Assembly: GCA_031400455.1 (NCBI GenBank)
Contig: JANNPX010000002.1
Coordinates: 1 to 64,000 of the forward strand
Direction of reading: 5' to 3'
DNA from: JANXYW01 sp031400455
GTDB lineage: Bacteria; Chloroflexota; Dehalococcoidia; DSTF01; JACRBR01
Length of the DNA: 64,000 nt
Shown here: in pieces, positions 33,735-44,011 of the stretch
How positions within the stretch are numbered: the first letter of the stretch is position 1
Layout: the number at the start of each line of letters is the position of its first letter
Position numbers and translations under genes: made by a program
The notes under the pieces: generated by a model
Databases searched by the model: none
Told to the model about the DNA's origin: nothing
Seen by the model: the letters and a program-made list of their open reading frames with translations, nothing else

Positions 33735-35276
33735 ATGACTGAAGCAGCGCGCACGGCGCGCGAGAAGACGAACGCCGGCGGCATCGTCGATGGCGTACGA
33801 GCGGGCTCGCTCGCCGCCGAGATCGGCCTCGTGCCCGGCGACCGCGTGCTCGCAATCGATGGCCGCCCGCTGCGCGACGCCGTCGACGTGCAGTTCTACG
33901 CGTCCGAGGACGCGATCACCCTCGACGTCCTTCGAGGCGAGACGGCGCTCCAATTCCGCATCGAGAAGCATCCCGATGAGGATCTCGGGATCGCGTTTCA
34001 GGATCCAGCCTTCGATGGCATCCGCATCTGCAACAACAGCTGCTTCTTCTGCTTCCTCAAGGGCAATCCCAAGGGCATGCGGAAAACGCTGTACGTGAAG
34101 GACGACGACTACCGCCTGAGCTTCTACCACGGCAACTTCGTCACGCTCACCAACCTGACCGACGAAGATTGGGCGCGGCTCGAAGAGCAGCGGCTCTCAC
34201 CCATCAATGTCTCCGTACACGCCACGGAGCCCGAGTTGCGGCGCTATATGCTCGGCAACAAGACCGCCCCCGACATCTGCGAGCAGCTCCAGCGACTTGG
34301 CGCGATGGGCATCCAGGCGAACACGCAGGTTGTGCTTTGCCCCGGCGTCAACGACGGCGCTGCCCTCGACCGCACGATTGGCGATCTGTCCTCGCTATAC
34401 TCCGCCGTACAGACGATCTCGATCGTGCCCGTCGGCGCCACGATGACGGCCGAAGAGCGCATCGCGCGTGGTGCCCACAACACCGAGATCGAAGGCTGCA
34501 CACCCGAACACGCACGCAGCATCATCGCGCAAGTGACCCCGTACCAGCGTCGATTCCGCAAGGAGCACGGCTGCACCCTCGTGTACCTCGCCGACGAGTA
34601 CTACCTCATCGCCGGCGTCGAACCACCCGGCGCCGCGCACTACGACGGCTTCGCCCAGTACGAAAACGGCATCGGCATGACACGCTCGTTGATCGATGAC
34701 TGGCGCAAAGTGCGACGCGGCGAGGCCGGGCGACGGCTCGGGGCGCAGGGTCTTGCGCGCGAAGGAGTGCATGCCGCGACTCCCACCACGCCCTCCGCAC
34801 GGCAATTCAGCCGCGTATCACTGGTCTGCGGCACGCTCATCGCCCCCACACTCACACGGCTCGGCACCGAATTCGAATCCGCAACGGGCGTTTCGATCAC
34901 CGTGCACGCCGTCGAGAACGCGTTCTTTGGACCGCGCGTGAACGTCTCCGGACTGCTCACCGCGGGCGACATCGAACGCCACCTGCGCGGCGTCGCTCTC
35001 GGCGACCTCGTCATGATGCCGCGATATGCGCTCGACTACACCGGTGCGAAGTTCCTCGACGATCGGACGCCTGCGGAGCTTCAATCCGCGCTTGGTGTAC
35101 CGATCGCGTTCGCCTCGACGCTGCGCGAGGCCTTGCAAATCGTCGGGGAGCCGCTAGAATCGGACGTGACCGGCGCGAGCGTCGGTACCACGACCAACGG
35201 GAAGTCGTGGGTGGAGTTCGACGCCGTCGGCGCCGGAGCGAAAAAGGAGGTGACACGAGCGACGAGGCGGAGGTGA
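33735..35276 (+). CDS. DUF512 family radical-SAM-like protein with PDZ domain
   Basis: A 513-residue protein. Residues about 12-80 are a PDZ-like domain (GGIVDGVRAGSLAAEIGLVPGD). Then CNNSCFFC places Cys99, Cys103 and Cys106 in the CX3CX2C pattern of radical-SAM enzymes, followed by the conserved LYVKDDDYRLSF and GNFVTLTNL. The C-terminal DUF512 domain (about 340-490) includes VENAFFGPRVNVSGLLTAGD. The family is widespread in Firmicutes and Chloroflexota, often near the GTPase der, and its reaction is unknown. It lies 12 nt after ispH. Confidence 0.9.
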   Translation: MTEAARTAREKTNAGGIVDGVRAGSLAAEIGLVPGDRVLAIDGRPLRDAVDVQFYASEDAITLDVLRGETALQFRIEKHPDEDLGIAFQDPAFDGIRICNNSCFFCFLKGNPKGMRKTLYVKDDDYRLSFYHGNFVTLTNLTDEDWARLEEQRLSPINVSVHATEPELRRYMLGNKTAPDICEQLQRLGAMGIQANTQVVLCPGVNDGAALDRTIGDLSSLYSAVQTISIVPVGATMTAEERIARGAHNTEIEGCTPEHARSIIAQVTPYQRRFRKEHGCTLVYLADEYYLIAGVEPPGAAHYDGFAQYENGIGMTRSLIDDWRKVRRGEAGRRLGAQGLAREGVHAATPTTPSARQFSRVSLVCGTLIAPTLTRLGTEFESATGVSITVHAVENAFFGPRVNVSGLLTAGDIERHLRGVALGDLVMMPRYALDYTGAKFLDDRTPAELQSALGVPIAFASTLREALQIVGEPLESDVTGASVGTTTNGKSWVEFDAVGAGAKKEVTRATRRR

Positions 35277-35292
35277 CACGTACAGCGCCAGG

Positions 35293-35324
35293 CCCTGACC
35301 CGGACTGAAAAGTCCGCGTCAGGG
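35293..35324 (+). terminator. Strong hairpin without U-tract after the DUF512 gene
   Basis: CCCTGAC (35293-35299) pairs with GTCAGGG (35318-35324), and CGGACT (35301-35306) with AGTCCG (35311-35316), closing on a GAAA tetraloop. No run of T follows, so it is either a weak terminator or an RNA-stabilising hairpin. Confidence 0.55.
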
Positions 35325-35624
35325 TGACGAGGTAGAGGCTTATCGAAATACTCGGCGGATGGCCTCTCGGCAGCACAGTCGTAATGGACGGCACAAAACG
35401 CGGCGCTTAAGCGCCCGACAGAACCCGATCCAGCGTGCCCGGCTCAACGAGCCGCGATTCACTCCCCTCTCGCACACACAGCAACGCCTATCGGGCGCGC
35501 GGGCGGTTGCCTGCGCACGATCGTTGTGCGCGTCCAACCGGACGCGAGAGGAGACCAACTTGCACTTCGTACGGAATCGAACCGAACATTCCAACCGCGC
35601 CAGCAACCAAAGCGAGGTGCGCTG
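35325..35624 (+). other. 300-nt leader before glmS, no recognised element
   Basis: This stretch separates a hairpin from glmS. It contains short inverted repeats, for example GCGGCGCTTAAGCGCC near 35400, but I cannot see the conserved core of the glmS ribozyme or another known riboswitch. GAGGTG about 5 nt before ATG 35625 is the ribosome site. It probably holds the glmS promoter. Confidence 0.4.
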
Positions 35625-37469
<1,845 letters not shown>

Positions 37470-37541
37470 AAATGTGTCCGATACGACAGCGGCCTGCGAT
37501 CCAGTGGTCGCAAGCGTCAGGCGAATCCAGGGAGACGTGCC

Positions 37542-38186
37542 GTGACCACAGCGTTTAGTGCACAGCTCAAGGATCGCATTAGGCGGCAATACGATGCCGG
37601 CGGCTACGTGCTTGGATGGAAGCTTCTCTACAGCCCGGAGGCCGTACTCGAGGGCGCGCGCGTGGCCTTCATCGGACTCAACCCTGGTGGCAGTGTGGGT
37701 GCATTCTCCGACGATGCCAACTTCTCCGTGGAGGGAGGAAGCTCGTACGCCGTAGAGATCTGGGAGGGAGAGTCGTCGCCAGGGGCCAGCAAACTTCAGC
37801 GGCAGGTGCTCGCCCTCTTCCGTATGATCGGCGAGCGACCTGAAGCGGTTCTTGCGGGCAACCTCGTGCCCTTTCGCTCCCCGAGTTGGGAGAAATTGCA
37901 CGACAAGAAGCGCGCTCTCGCGTTTGGCGAGGAGATTTGGAGGGACATCCTCGCTAAGGGCAACCCGCAGTTGGTGGTCTGCATGGGGGTGGAGGTGTTC
38001 TCCGTGCTGAGGACTATCCTCAACGTCCGCGAGACCGAGCGGGTATCGGTCGGCTGGGGCGACATCTGTGGCGAGCGGGGCGAGTTCGCAAGTGGCGCGC
38101 TCGTCCGCATCCCGCACCTCTCGCGCTTCGCAATCATCACCCGCACTGAGAGCCAACCTGGCCTGAGAAAATTGCTGCCTGGCTAA
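37542..38186 (+). CDS. Uracil-DNA glycosylase-fold protein
   Basis: A 214-residue protein. FIGLNPGGSVGAF near residues 43-55 resembles the water-activating GxNPG motif of the UDG superfamily, and LAGNLVPFRSP and VVCMGVEVFSVL match its later strands. It lacks the FeS cysteines of the type-4 enzyme at 59976. GGGAG precedes GTG 37542. Its codons look less GC-biased at third positions than those of its neighbours, a possible sign of transfer. A DNA-repair or nucleotide-related role is likely but unproven. Confidence 0.6.
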   Translation: MTTAFSAQLKDRIRRQYDAGGYVLGWKLLYSPEAVLEGARVAFIGLNPGGSVGAFSDDANFSVEGGSSYAVEIWEGESSPGASKLQRQVLALFRMIGERPEAVLAGNLVPFRSPSWEKLHDKKRALAFGEEIWRDILAKGNPQLVVCMGVEVFSVLRTILNVRETERVSVGWGDICGERGEFASGALVRIPHLSRFAIITRTESQPGLRKLLPG

Positions 38187-38272
38187 AGCGCGGTGACGAT
38201 CGACCGCAGCGCAGCCACCCGTTGCTCGAGGTCGTCGCCAAGCCATTGGTTCAATTCGTCCCCGTCGCACGA
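38183..38272 (-). pseudogene. Possible C-terminal gene fragment
   Basis: On the minus strand an open stretch of 29 codons reads like a protein C-terminus (DELNQWLGDDLEQRVAAL) and ends in a stop at 38183-38185, but an in-frame stop precedes it and no start is present. It may be the remnant of a lost gene beside the UDG-fold gene, or chance. Confidence 0.22.
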
Positions 38273-38348
38273 TCATCCGGCCGGGTTGCGCGCTCTGAGC
38301 ATCCCCCAGGATAGGACTGCAAAGCGGCTATGCTCGGTGTCCTTCTCA

Positions 38349-39731
38349 TCACGCGTGGGGCATATGCGCTGCCCGCAACTCCCTAGCCAACGCGCTCTCC
38401 CGGTCCGCCGCATCCGCATCGCCCTGGCGCGCCGCAACCTGCGCCAGCCCCTCGTGGCACGCTGCCTCATCGAGCGGACACCGCTCCCGCTCGGCCCAGG
38501 CAACACCCGCGGCAAAATGTCCCGCAGCCTCATCGTCGCGCCCAAGCCGCAGCGCAAGCGCGCCGTGCGAATAGTGGAGCGCCCGTCCTTGTAGCGTCGA
38601 ATAGACGAAGCCTGAATCGAACCGTCGATGCGGGTCGTCCGACGGCTGCATGTCACGCACACACGCCTCGATCGTATCGTCATCGCAGAGCGCAACGATC
38701 GCGTCGACGCAAGCGGGAACATAGTGCTCCAGATTCTGATGCTCCCCGTTCGCCGAACGCAGCATCACCTCCAGCTCCGCGAGAGCGGCCACGTGCTGGC
38801 CCGCGCGATACAGCACGCCCGCCCGCCCACTGTGTACCTGCGCCAGACCATCGCCCGATCCGCCCGCACGCTGCGGGTCGACGAGCAGCGACTTCGCGCG
38901 CTCGATATCGCCCCGCAGCTCGGCGATCCACATCCGGAACAGATCCGCGCGAAAATCAGTGCCGCCGACGATCGAGTCCAGCAGCCGGTCGCACGTCTCC
39001 CAGTCGCACCGCGCGTAGGCGACACCGATCACGTCCAGCAGCGCGAGGTGCTCGAAGAACACCAGGTTGTACCTCGCCGCGTATTCGCGACACTGGCGCA
39101 GGAACGGCGCGCCGAGGTCCAGATCGCCGGCGAGAAGTGTCGAGAAGCCGATGCCGCGCAACCCGTTCGCCGCCACCTCCCAGTTCCCCAGGCGGTCGTG
39201 CGCCACGTGCATCTCCTGCGCGATCGCACGCGCCTCGTCGAGCCGGCCCTCCCGCGACGCTCGCCAGCCCTCCTCTAACGCGCGGAACGCCAGCACATCG
39301 TCGTACCCATGCTGCTCCGCCAGCGCTAACGCCTCGTCACCACGATCGATCATCCAGAGCATCCGCGCGCGCAAGTACGGCTCGCCCTCGCCAAGCGCCG
39401 CGAGCGCGTCCTCGGCTAACATCCGATGCCGCTCCCACGGCCCCCAGATCTTCAGGATCTCGAGCGTCGCCCGCCCCTGTGCCGCCGCATCGCTCCGCTG
39501 CTTGCACGACGCGATCGCCCGCATCAACGTCCGCCACGCCGGCCGCGCCTCAGCGTTCCGCCAGTAACACCGCCCCAAGGCCGTCATCAGCTCCGCCTCA
39601 ACGGCAGGCCACGCGTCGCCCTCCCGCGCCAGCGACGACAGCGCCTCCTCGTGCAGCCGTATCGCCTCCGGCCAATCGTAAGCAGCTTCCGCTTCGCGCG
39701 CCGCGATGGCGGAGTCATCGTGTTCGGTCAT
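38349..39731 (-). CDS. TPR-repeat protein, unknown function
   Basis: A 460-residue, all-helical protein made of about ten degenerate tetratricopeptide units, for example EAIRLHEEALSSLAREG near the N-terminus and HGALALRLGRDDEAAGHF near the C-terminus. There is no signal peptide, membrane span or DNA-binding domain. ATG 39731 is chosen because a -10-like TATCAT lies 7 nt upstream on the minus strand, fitting leaderless expression. It diverges from nadB and shares the 104-bp spacer that holds the palindromic operator. Likely a protein-interaction scaffold. Confidence 0.75.
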   Translation of the reverse strand: MTEHDDSAIAAREAEAAYDWPEAIRLHEEALSSLAREGDAWPAVEAELMTALGRCYWRNAEARPAWRTLMRAIASCKQRSDAAAQGRATLEILKIWGPWERHRMLAEDALAALGEGEPYLRARMLWMIDRGDEALALAEQHGYDDVLAFRALEEGWRASREGRLDEARAIAQEMHVAHDRLGNWEVAANGLRGIGFSTLLAGDLDLGAPFLRQCREYAARYNLVFFEHLALLDVIGVAYARCDWETCDRLLDSIVGGTDFRADLFRMWIAELRGDIERAKSLLVDPQRAGGSGDGLAQVHSGRAGVLYRAGQHVAALAELEVMLRSANGEHQNLEHYVPACVDAIVALCDDDTIEACVRDMQPSDDPHRRFDSGFVYSTLQGRALHYSHGALALRLGRDDEAAGHFAAGVAWAERERCPLDEAACHEGLAQVAARQGDADAADRESALARELRAAHMPHA

Positions 39732-39786
39732 GACGTGGATGATAGCAACGATCAACACCGACGTTGACTCGGCGATCCTCTTTGAG

Positions 39787-39807
39787 TTAGTGTACTAGTG
39801 ACACTAA
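39787..39807. promoter_or_regulatory. Palindromic operator upstream of nadB
   Basis: TTAGTGT and ACACTAA are perfect inverted arms around a 7-nt centre (39787-39807), in the spacer between the divergent TPR gene and nadB and about 28 bp before the nadB start. NAD-synthesis genes are often controlled by NrtR, NiaR or NadQ through such palindromes; which regulator binds cannot be told here. Confidence 0.65.
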
Positions 39808-39834
39808 GTCTGCCCGGGCGGGAGGTGGCACACC

Positions 39835-41367
39835 ATGACCCAGCGCTTCGACTACGTGATCGTCGGCTCCGGCATCGCCGGGCTCTACGCCGCCCTGCTG
39901 GCGCGCGAGCATGGCTCCGTCTGCGTGCTCACCAAGGGCAGCATCGACGAGTGCAACACGAAGTACGCGCAGGGCGGCATTGCGGCGGCCGTCGGCAACG
40001 ACGATGGCCCGGAGTTGCATCTGCGCGACACGCTCGAAGCCGGCGCGGGCCTCGTCGACGAAGCGGCGGCCCGCATCCTCGTCGAGGCTGCCGCCGACCG
40101 CATCCACGATCTCGTGAACTTCGGCGTGCCGTTCGACAGCACCGACGGCGAAGTCGCGCTCGGCCGCGAGGCCGCGCACAGCCGCAACCGTATCCTCCAC
40201 GCCGGCGGCGACTCCACCGGCGCGCACATCGAGCTATCGCTCAGCGGTCTTGCACGCATGTCGCGCATCACCATCAAGGAGTACACGCAGGTCGAGGAGA
40301 TCGTCGTCGAGAACGGCGCGGCGGTCGCCCTGCAGGCACTCGACACCCGCACGAACGCCACGCATCGGTTCGATGCCGGCGCGATCATCCTCGCGACCGG
40401 CGGTGTCGGTCAGCTTTTCCGCGTCAGCACCAACCCCGAAGTGGCCACGGGCGATGGCATCGCGCTGGCGTATCGCGCCGGCGTCGAGGTGCAGGACATG
40501 GAGTTCATCCAGTTCCACCCGACCGCGCTGCGACTGCCCGGCGTGCCCATCTTCCTCATCTCGGAGGCCGTGCGCGGCGAAGGCGGACTCCTCCGCAACG
40601 CCGCCGGCGAGCGCTTCATGCCCGGATACCACGACCAGGCCGAACTGGCGCCGCGCGATATCGTGGCGCGCGCCATCGTCTCGGAGATGAGCCGCACGAA
40701 CACCGATCGCGTCTACCTCGACATCACGCACCTGGCCGCGTCGAAGGTCACGGCGCGCTTCCCGCAGATCTACCGGTACTGCCTCGACCACGGCGTCGAT
40801 ATCACGAAGGAGCCCGTGCCCGTATCACCCGCCGCGCATTACATGATGGGTGGCGTCCGCACGAACACGTGGGGCGAAACGACGCTCCCCGGCTTGTACG
40901 CGTGCGGAGAAGTCGCCTGCACCGGCGTCCACGGCGCGAACCGCCTGGCGAGCAACTCCCTGCTCGAGACCGTCGTCTTCGCCAAGCGCATCGTTCAGCG
41001 GACCGTGGAAGCGGAGCGCGGTTCAGCGCCCCTCACCACCGACGCGCGCGCGCTCCCGCCGTTCGAGAACGAAGCCGGCGCCGCGCCCGACCGGGCGTCG
41101 CTCCAGGGCCTGATGTGGGATAAGGTAGGCATCGTGCGAGACGGCGACGGCCTGGCGTCGGCCACGCGACAGCTCGCGGCGTGGCGAGCGGCCCTGCCCG
41201 AACCGAACGACCGCGCATCGCACGAGCTGGGAAATCTGCTGCTGGTAGGACGTCTGATGGCCGAAGCTGCCCTCATCCGCGAGGAGAGCCGCGGCGCGCA
41301 CTACCGCACCGATCATCCATCGCCGCGCGAAGAATGGCGCCGACACATCACCTTCCGCCGGGCGTAA
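39835..41367 (+). CDS. nadB: L-aspartate oxidase
   Basis: A 510-residue flavoenzyme that oxidises aspartate to iminoaspartate for quinolinate synthesis. FAD-binding VIVGSGIAGLYAAL is at residues 8-21, the substrate loop KYAQGGIAAAVG follows, then HSRNRILHAGGDSTGAHI, EFIQFHPTAL with catalytic residues, and the C-terminal helical domain after YACGEVACTGVHGANRLASNSL-type sequence. GGGAGGTGG precedes ATG 39835. nadC follows 100 nt later; nadA is not in the window. Confidence 0.96.
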   Translation: MTQRFDYVIVGSGIAGLYAALLAREHGSVCVLTKGSIDECNTKYAQGGIAAAVGNDDGPELHLRDTLEAGAGLVDEAAARILVEAAADRIHDLVNFGVPFDSTDGEVALGREAAHSRNRILHAGGDSTGAHIELSLSGLARMSRITIKEYTQVEEIVVENGAAVALQALDTRTNATHRFDAGAIILATGGVGQLFRVSTNPEVATGDGIALAYRAGVEVQDMEFIQFHPTALRLPGVPIFLISEAVRGEGGLLRNAAGERFMPGYHDQAELAPRDIVARAIVSEMSRTNTDRVYLDITHLAASKVTARFPQIYRYCLDHGVDITKEPVPVSPAAHYMMGGVRTNTWGETTLPGLYACGEVACTGVHGANRLASNSLLETVVFAKRIVQRTVEAERGSAPLTTDARALPPFENEAGAAPDRASLQGLMWDKVGIVRDGDGLASATRQLAAWRAALPEPNDRASHELGNLLLVGRLMAEAALIREESRGAHYRTDHPSPREEWRRHITFRRA

Positions 41368-41372
41368 CCGTT

Positions 41373-41397
41373 ACCCTCTCCACGTCGTGGAGAGGGT
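41373..41397. repeat. Perfect intergenic hairpin, REP-like
   Basis: ACCCTCTCCAC (41373-41383) pairs with GTGGAGAGGGT (41387-41397) around a 3-nt loop, and GGCGCCGTAGGCGCC follows at once. Such stem-loops between genes resemble dispersed palindromic repeats. No second copy is seen in this window. Confidence 0.7.
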
Positions 41398-41468
41398 GGC
41401 GCCGTAGGCGCCGGGTGAGGTGCTCGTGCGCGCACCAAAGATCCAACGAAGAGAGGGACGCGCAGACG

Positions 41469-42341
41469 ATGCCTGAAGGACTGCAACCACCAGCGCCGAA
41501 CATCATCGACGACGCCGTCCTCGCCGCGCTCGAGGAAGACGGCGCACACGACGACGTGACGACACGAGCGCTCGTCCCGCCTGACCAGTGGGGCGCAGGC
41601 GCGATCGTCGCGAAGGACGACGGCATCGTCGCTGGCCTCCCCATCGCCGCCGCCGCCATGACGGCGCTCGACGAAGAGATCGCGTTCGACACGCTCGTCG
41701 CGGACGGCGATCGCGTCTCCGCCGGCACCCGCCTTGCCGAGGTCGAAGGCTCGATGGCGTCGATCTTGTCGACGGAACGCGTCGCACTCAACTTCTTGCA
41801 GCGCCTCTCCGGCATCGCAACGCTCACCCGCGAATTCGTCGATGCAGTAGTCGGCACGAAGGCGATCATCCTCGACACGCGCAAGACCACCCCCGGCCTG
41901 CGCCAGCTCGAGCGCTACGCGGTGCGCTGCGGCGGCGCCCAGAACCATCGCTTCAACCTGGCGTCCGGTGTGCTGATCAAAGACAACCACATCGCCGCCG
42001 TCCGCTCACGCGGCATCGACGACCTCTCGGACATCGTCACGCTCGCGCGCCAGACCGCGCCGCACACGCAACGCATCGAGGTCGAAGTGACGAACCTCGT
42101 GATGCTGCGTGAGGCGCTCGATGGCGGCGCGGACATCATCCTGCTCGACAACATGGACGTCGACGAGATCCGCAGCTGCGTTGAGCTCGTCGCCGGCCGC
42201 GCGCTCGTCGAGGCGTCCGGCGGCATCACGCTCGACAACGTACGCGCGATCGCCTCAACGGGCGTCGACTACATCTCGATCGGCCGGCTCACCCATTCGG
42301 CGCCGTCGCTCGACATCAGCCTGGACGTCGGCGAGGGCTGA
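41469..42341 (+). CDS. nadC: Nicotinate-nucleotide diphosphorylase (carboxylating)
   Basis: A 290-residue enzyme that joins quinolinate and PRPP to form nicotinate mononucleotide. DGAHDDVTTRALV is the N-terminal signature, NFLQRLSGIATLT and LDTRKTTPGLRQLERYAVRCGGAQNHR-type residues bind substrates, followed by IKDNHI, and DIILLDNMDVDE and EASGGITLDNV complete the barrel. ATG 41469 gives the standard N-terminus. The stop overlaps the next gene as TGATG. Confidence 0.95.
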   Translation: MPEGLQPPAPNIIDDAVLAALEEDGAHDDVTTRALVPPDQWGAGAIVAKDDGIVAGLPIAAAAMTALDEEIAFDTLVADGDRVSAGTRLAEVEGSMASILSTERVALNFLQRLSGIATLTREFVDAVVGTKAIILDTRKTTPGLRQLERYAVRCGGAQNHRFNLASGVLIKDNHIAAVRSRGIDDLSDIVTLARQTAPHTQRIEVEVTNLVMLREALDGGADIILLDNMDVDEIRSCVELVAGRALVEASGGITLDNVRAIASTGVDYISIGRLTHSAPSLDISLDVGEG

Positions 42342-42883
42342 TGTCGCAGATCGTCATCATCAGCGGCCCCTCCGGCGCAGGCAAGAGCAGCGTCTCCGAA
42401 GCGCTGTGCGAGCGCTACGATCGTACGGTCCACATCGAGACCGACCAGTTCTTCGACGCCATCCGCATGGGCCGCATGAACCCCATGGACCCCGCCTCCG
42501 CCGACCAGAATCGCATGGTCACGCGCGCCGTCGCCCGCGCCGCCACGGCATATGCGGAGCAGCGATACGGCGTCTTCATCGACGGCGTCATCGGCCCGCA
42601 CCTGCTGCCGATCTATCTCGACGAGCTACGCCGCGCCGCCGTCCCCATCCAATTCGTATTGCTGATGCCGAACGTCCAGACCACCCTCGACCGCGTCGCA
42701 CTTCGCGAACCGAAACGCCAGATGCCCGCAGACCCGCACCGCCAACTGCACCGCCAGTTCGAGGCGTACGGCGCATTTGCCGGCTGGTCGCTCGACAACA
42801 GCAACATGACGGCCGACCAGGCGGCGGACGCCGTCATGGAGGCGTGCGGCCGCGGCCACGCTCTCGTCTCGTCGCCCGCCTAG
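42341..42883 (+). CDS. P-loop kinase, chloramphenicol phosphotransferase-like
   Basis: A 180-residue P-loop NTPase. Walker A is GPSGAGKSS at residues 9-17, followed by HIETDQFFDAIRMG with a possible catalytic Asp, and FIDGVIGPHLLP as the Walker B region. The arrangement resembles chloramphenicol 3-O-phosphotransferase and gluconate-kinase-like AAA_33 proteins. It is translationally coupled to nadC, so a role around nicotinamide or ribosyl nucleosides is conceivable, but this is inference. Confidence 0.7.
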   Translation: MSQIVIISGPSGAGKSSVSEALCERYDRTVHIETDQFFDAIRMGRMNPMDPASADQNRMVTRAVARAATAYAEQRYGVFIDGVIGPHLLPIYLDELRRAAVPIQFVLLMPNVQTTLDRVALREPKRQMPADPHRQLHRQFEAYGAFAGWSLDNSNMTADQAADAVMEACGRGHALVSSPA

Positions 42884-43046
42884 GCCGGCTGGCGACGCTG
42901 CGTTCTGTCTGTTCGGCACTTTTCGCGTTTTCGCCGAGTTATGTGAAGCCATGACGCCCGAGTCCGAAACGCAGTCGCTCTCGGCCATGATCGCAGACCG
43001 GCAGCGCGGACGCGAAATCGCGGTGTCACCGCCGTCACCGCCCCGC

Positions 43047-43514
43047 TCAGCGCGACCGCCGCGGTCGATCGAGATCGTCGCTGTCGACGATGATCGTCAC
43101 CGGACCGTCGTTCGCCGACTCGACCAGCATCTTCGCGCCGAATCGTCCCGTCGCCACGGCGATCCGGCGCGAGCGTAGTGCCGCACAGAACGCCTCGACG
43201 ACCGGCTCGGCGATCTCAGGCGCGGCCGCCGCGACGAAGCTCGGCCGCCGCCCCTTCCGCACGTCCGCGAGCAGTGTGAACTGGGAAACCACGAGCGCCG
43301 AACCGCCCGTATCGAGCAGCGATAGCTCGAAGCGCCCGGCATCATCCGCGAAGATCCGCATCTCAACGATCTTGGCGGCGAGGCGATCGGCAGTCGAGGC
43401 ATCGTCGGATTCCGCGACGCCAACGAGCAGCAGCAGACCCGCGCCGATCTCGCCGACGATCGCGCCGTCAACGCTGACGCTGGCGCGGGTGACGCGCTGG
43501 ACGACGACTCGCAC
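43047..43514 (-). CDS. dtd: D-aminoacyl-tRNA deacylase
   Basis: A 155-residue enzyme that hydrolyses D-amino acids from mischarged tRNA. It begins MRVVVQRVTRASVSVDG, has the catalytic SQFTLLADVRKGRRPSF with the Ser-Gln-Phe motif, and closes with the NDGPVTIIVDS segment containing the Gly-cisPro-like chiral gate. Length is typical. It overlaps no gene but lies 2 nt from the FmdB zinc-ribbon gene, forming a minus-strand pair. Confidence 0.95.
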   Translation of the reverse strand: MRVVVQRVTRASVSVDGAIVGEIGAGLLLLVGVAESDDASTADRLAAKIVEMRIFADDAGRFELSLLDTGGSALVVSQFTLLADVRKGRRPSFVAAAAPEIAEPVVEAFCAALRSRRIAVATGRFGAKMLVESANDGPVTIIVDSDDLDRPRRSR

Positions 43515-43516
43515 GG

Positions 43517-43894
43517 CTAACTGGCCGCTGAGCTCTCGGTAGTCGTGGTGGTCTTCGCCTTGGTGTCGCTCGTCTTGGCAGCCGGTGCGGCCGCCGGAGT
43601 GTCATGCGTGTGGCCGCCCGGGCCGTGCGAGTGCCCGGCGCCGTCGGCGGCAGCTGGCGTCGCTGCTGGCGTGGAAGGCTTATCCGACGATGACGATGAG
43701 TCCGAGTCGCCCGACTTGCCGCGGCTGTCCGTCTTGTAGAAGCCACTGCCCTTAAACACCACCGCCGGCGTCGAAAGCAGCCGCTGCGCCATCTTGCCGC
43801 ACTTCGGGCACTTCTGCCGCGCCTTGGCATCGAAGCCTTCGCGCTTCTCGTAGCGGTTGCCGCAGCTTGCGCAGGCGTATTCGTAAGTTGGCAA
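43517..43894 (-). CDS. FmdB family zinc-ribbon protein with Ser/Ala/Thr-rich tail
   Basis: A 125-residue protein. MPTYEYACASCGNRYE and CPKCGKMAQRLLS give the four-Cys regulatory-protein FmdB zinc ribbon in the first 45 residues, followed by FKGSGFYKTD. The second half is a low-complexity tail rich in Ser, Ala, Pro, Thr and His, including SHGPGGHTH which could bind metal. FmdB-type ribbons are common and of unknown function. It is upstream of dtd in the same unit. Confidence 0.9.
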   Translation of the reverse strand: MPTYEYACASCGNRYEKREGFDAKARQKCPKCGKMAQRLLSTPAVVFKGSGFYKTDSRGKSGDSDSSSSSDKPSTPAATPAAADGAGHSHGPGGHTHDTPAAAPAAKTSDTKAKTTTTTESSAAS

Positions 43895-43998
43895 GTTCGT
43901 CGTCCTCCGGCGTATCTGGATTGCATAACAAGTCTAGCGACACGCCCCACGACGCGCCACGCGACGCGCCCGCACGCACCACATACCGCGCTGAACCG

Positions 43999-44004
43999 TA
44001 TAGT
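43999..44004 (+). promoter_or_regulatory. -10 box of leaderless TlpA-type gene
   Basis: TATAGT at 43999-44004 ends 7 nt before ATG 44012 and no Shine-Dalgarno is present. Confidence 0.45.
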
Positions 44005-44011
44005 GAAGTAG

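Noticed and set aside
35325..35624. glmS ribozyme in the leader of glmS
   Set aside because: I could not find the conserved core sequence or a cleavage-site context.
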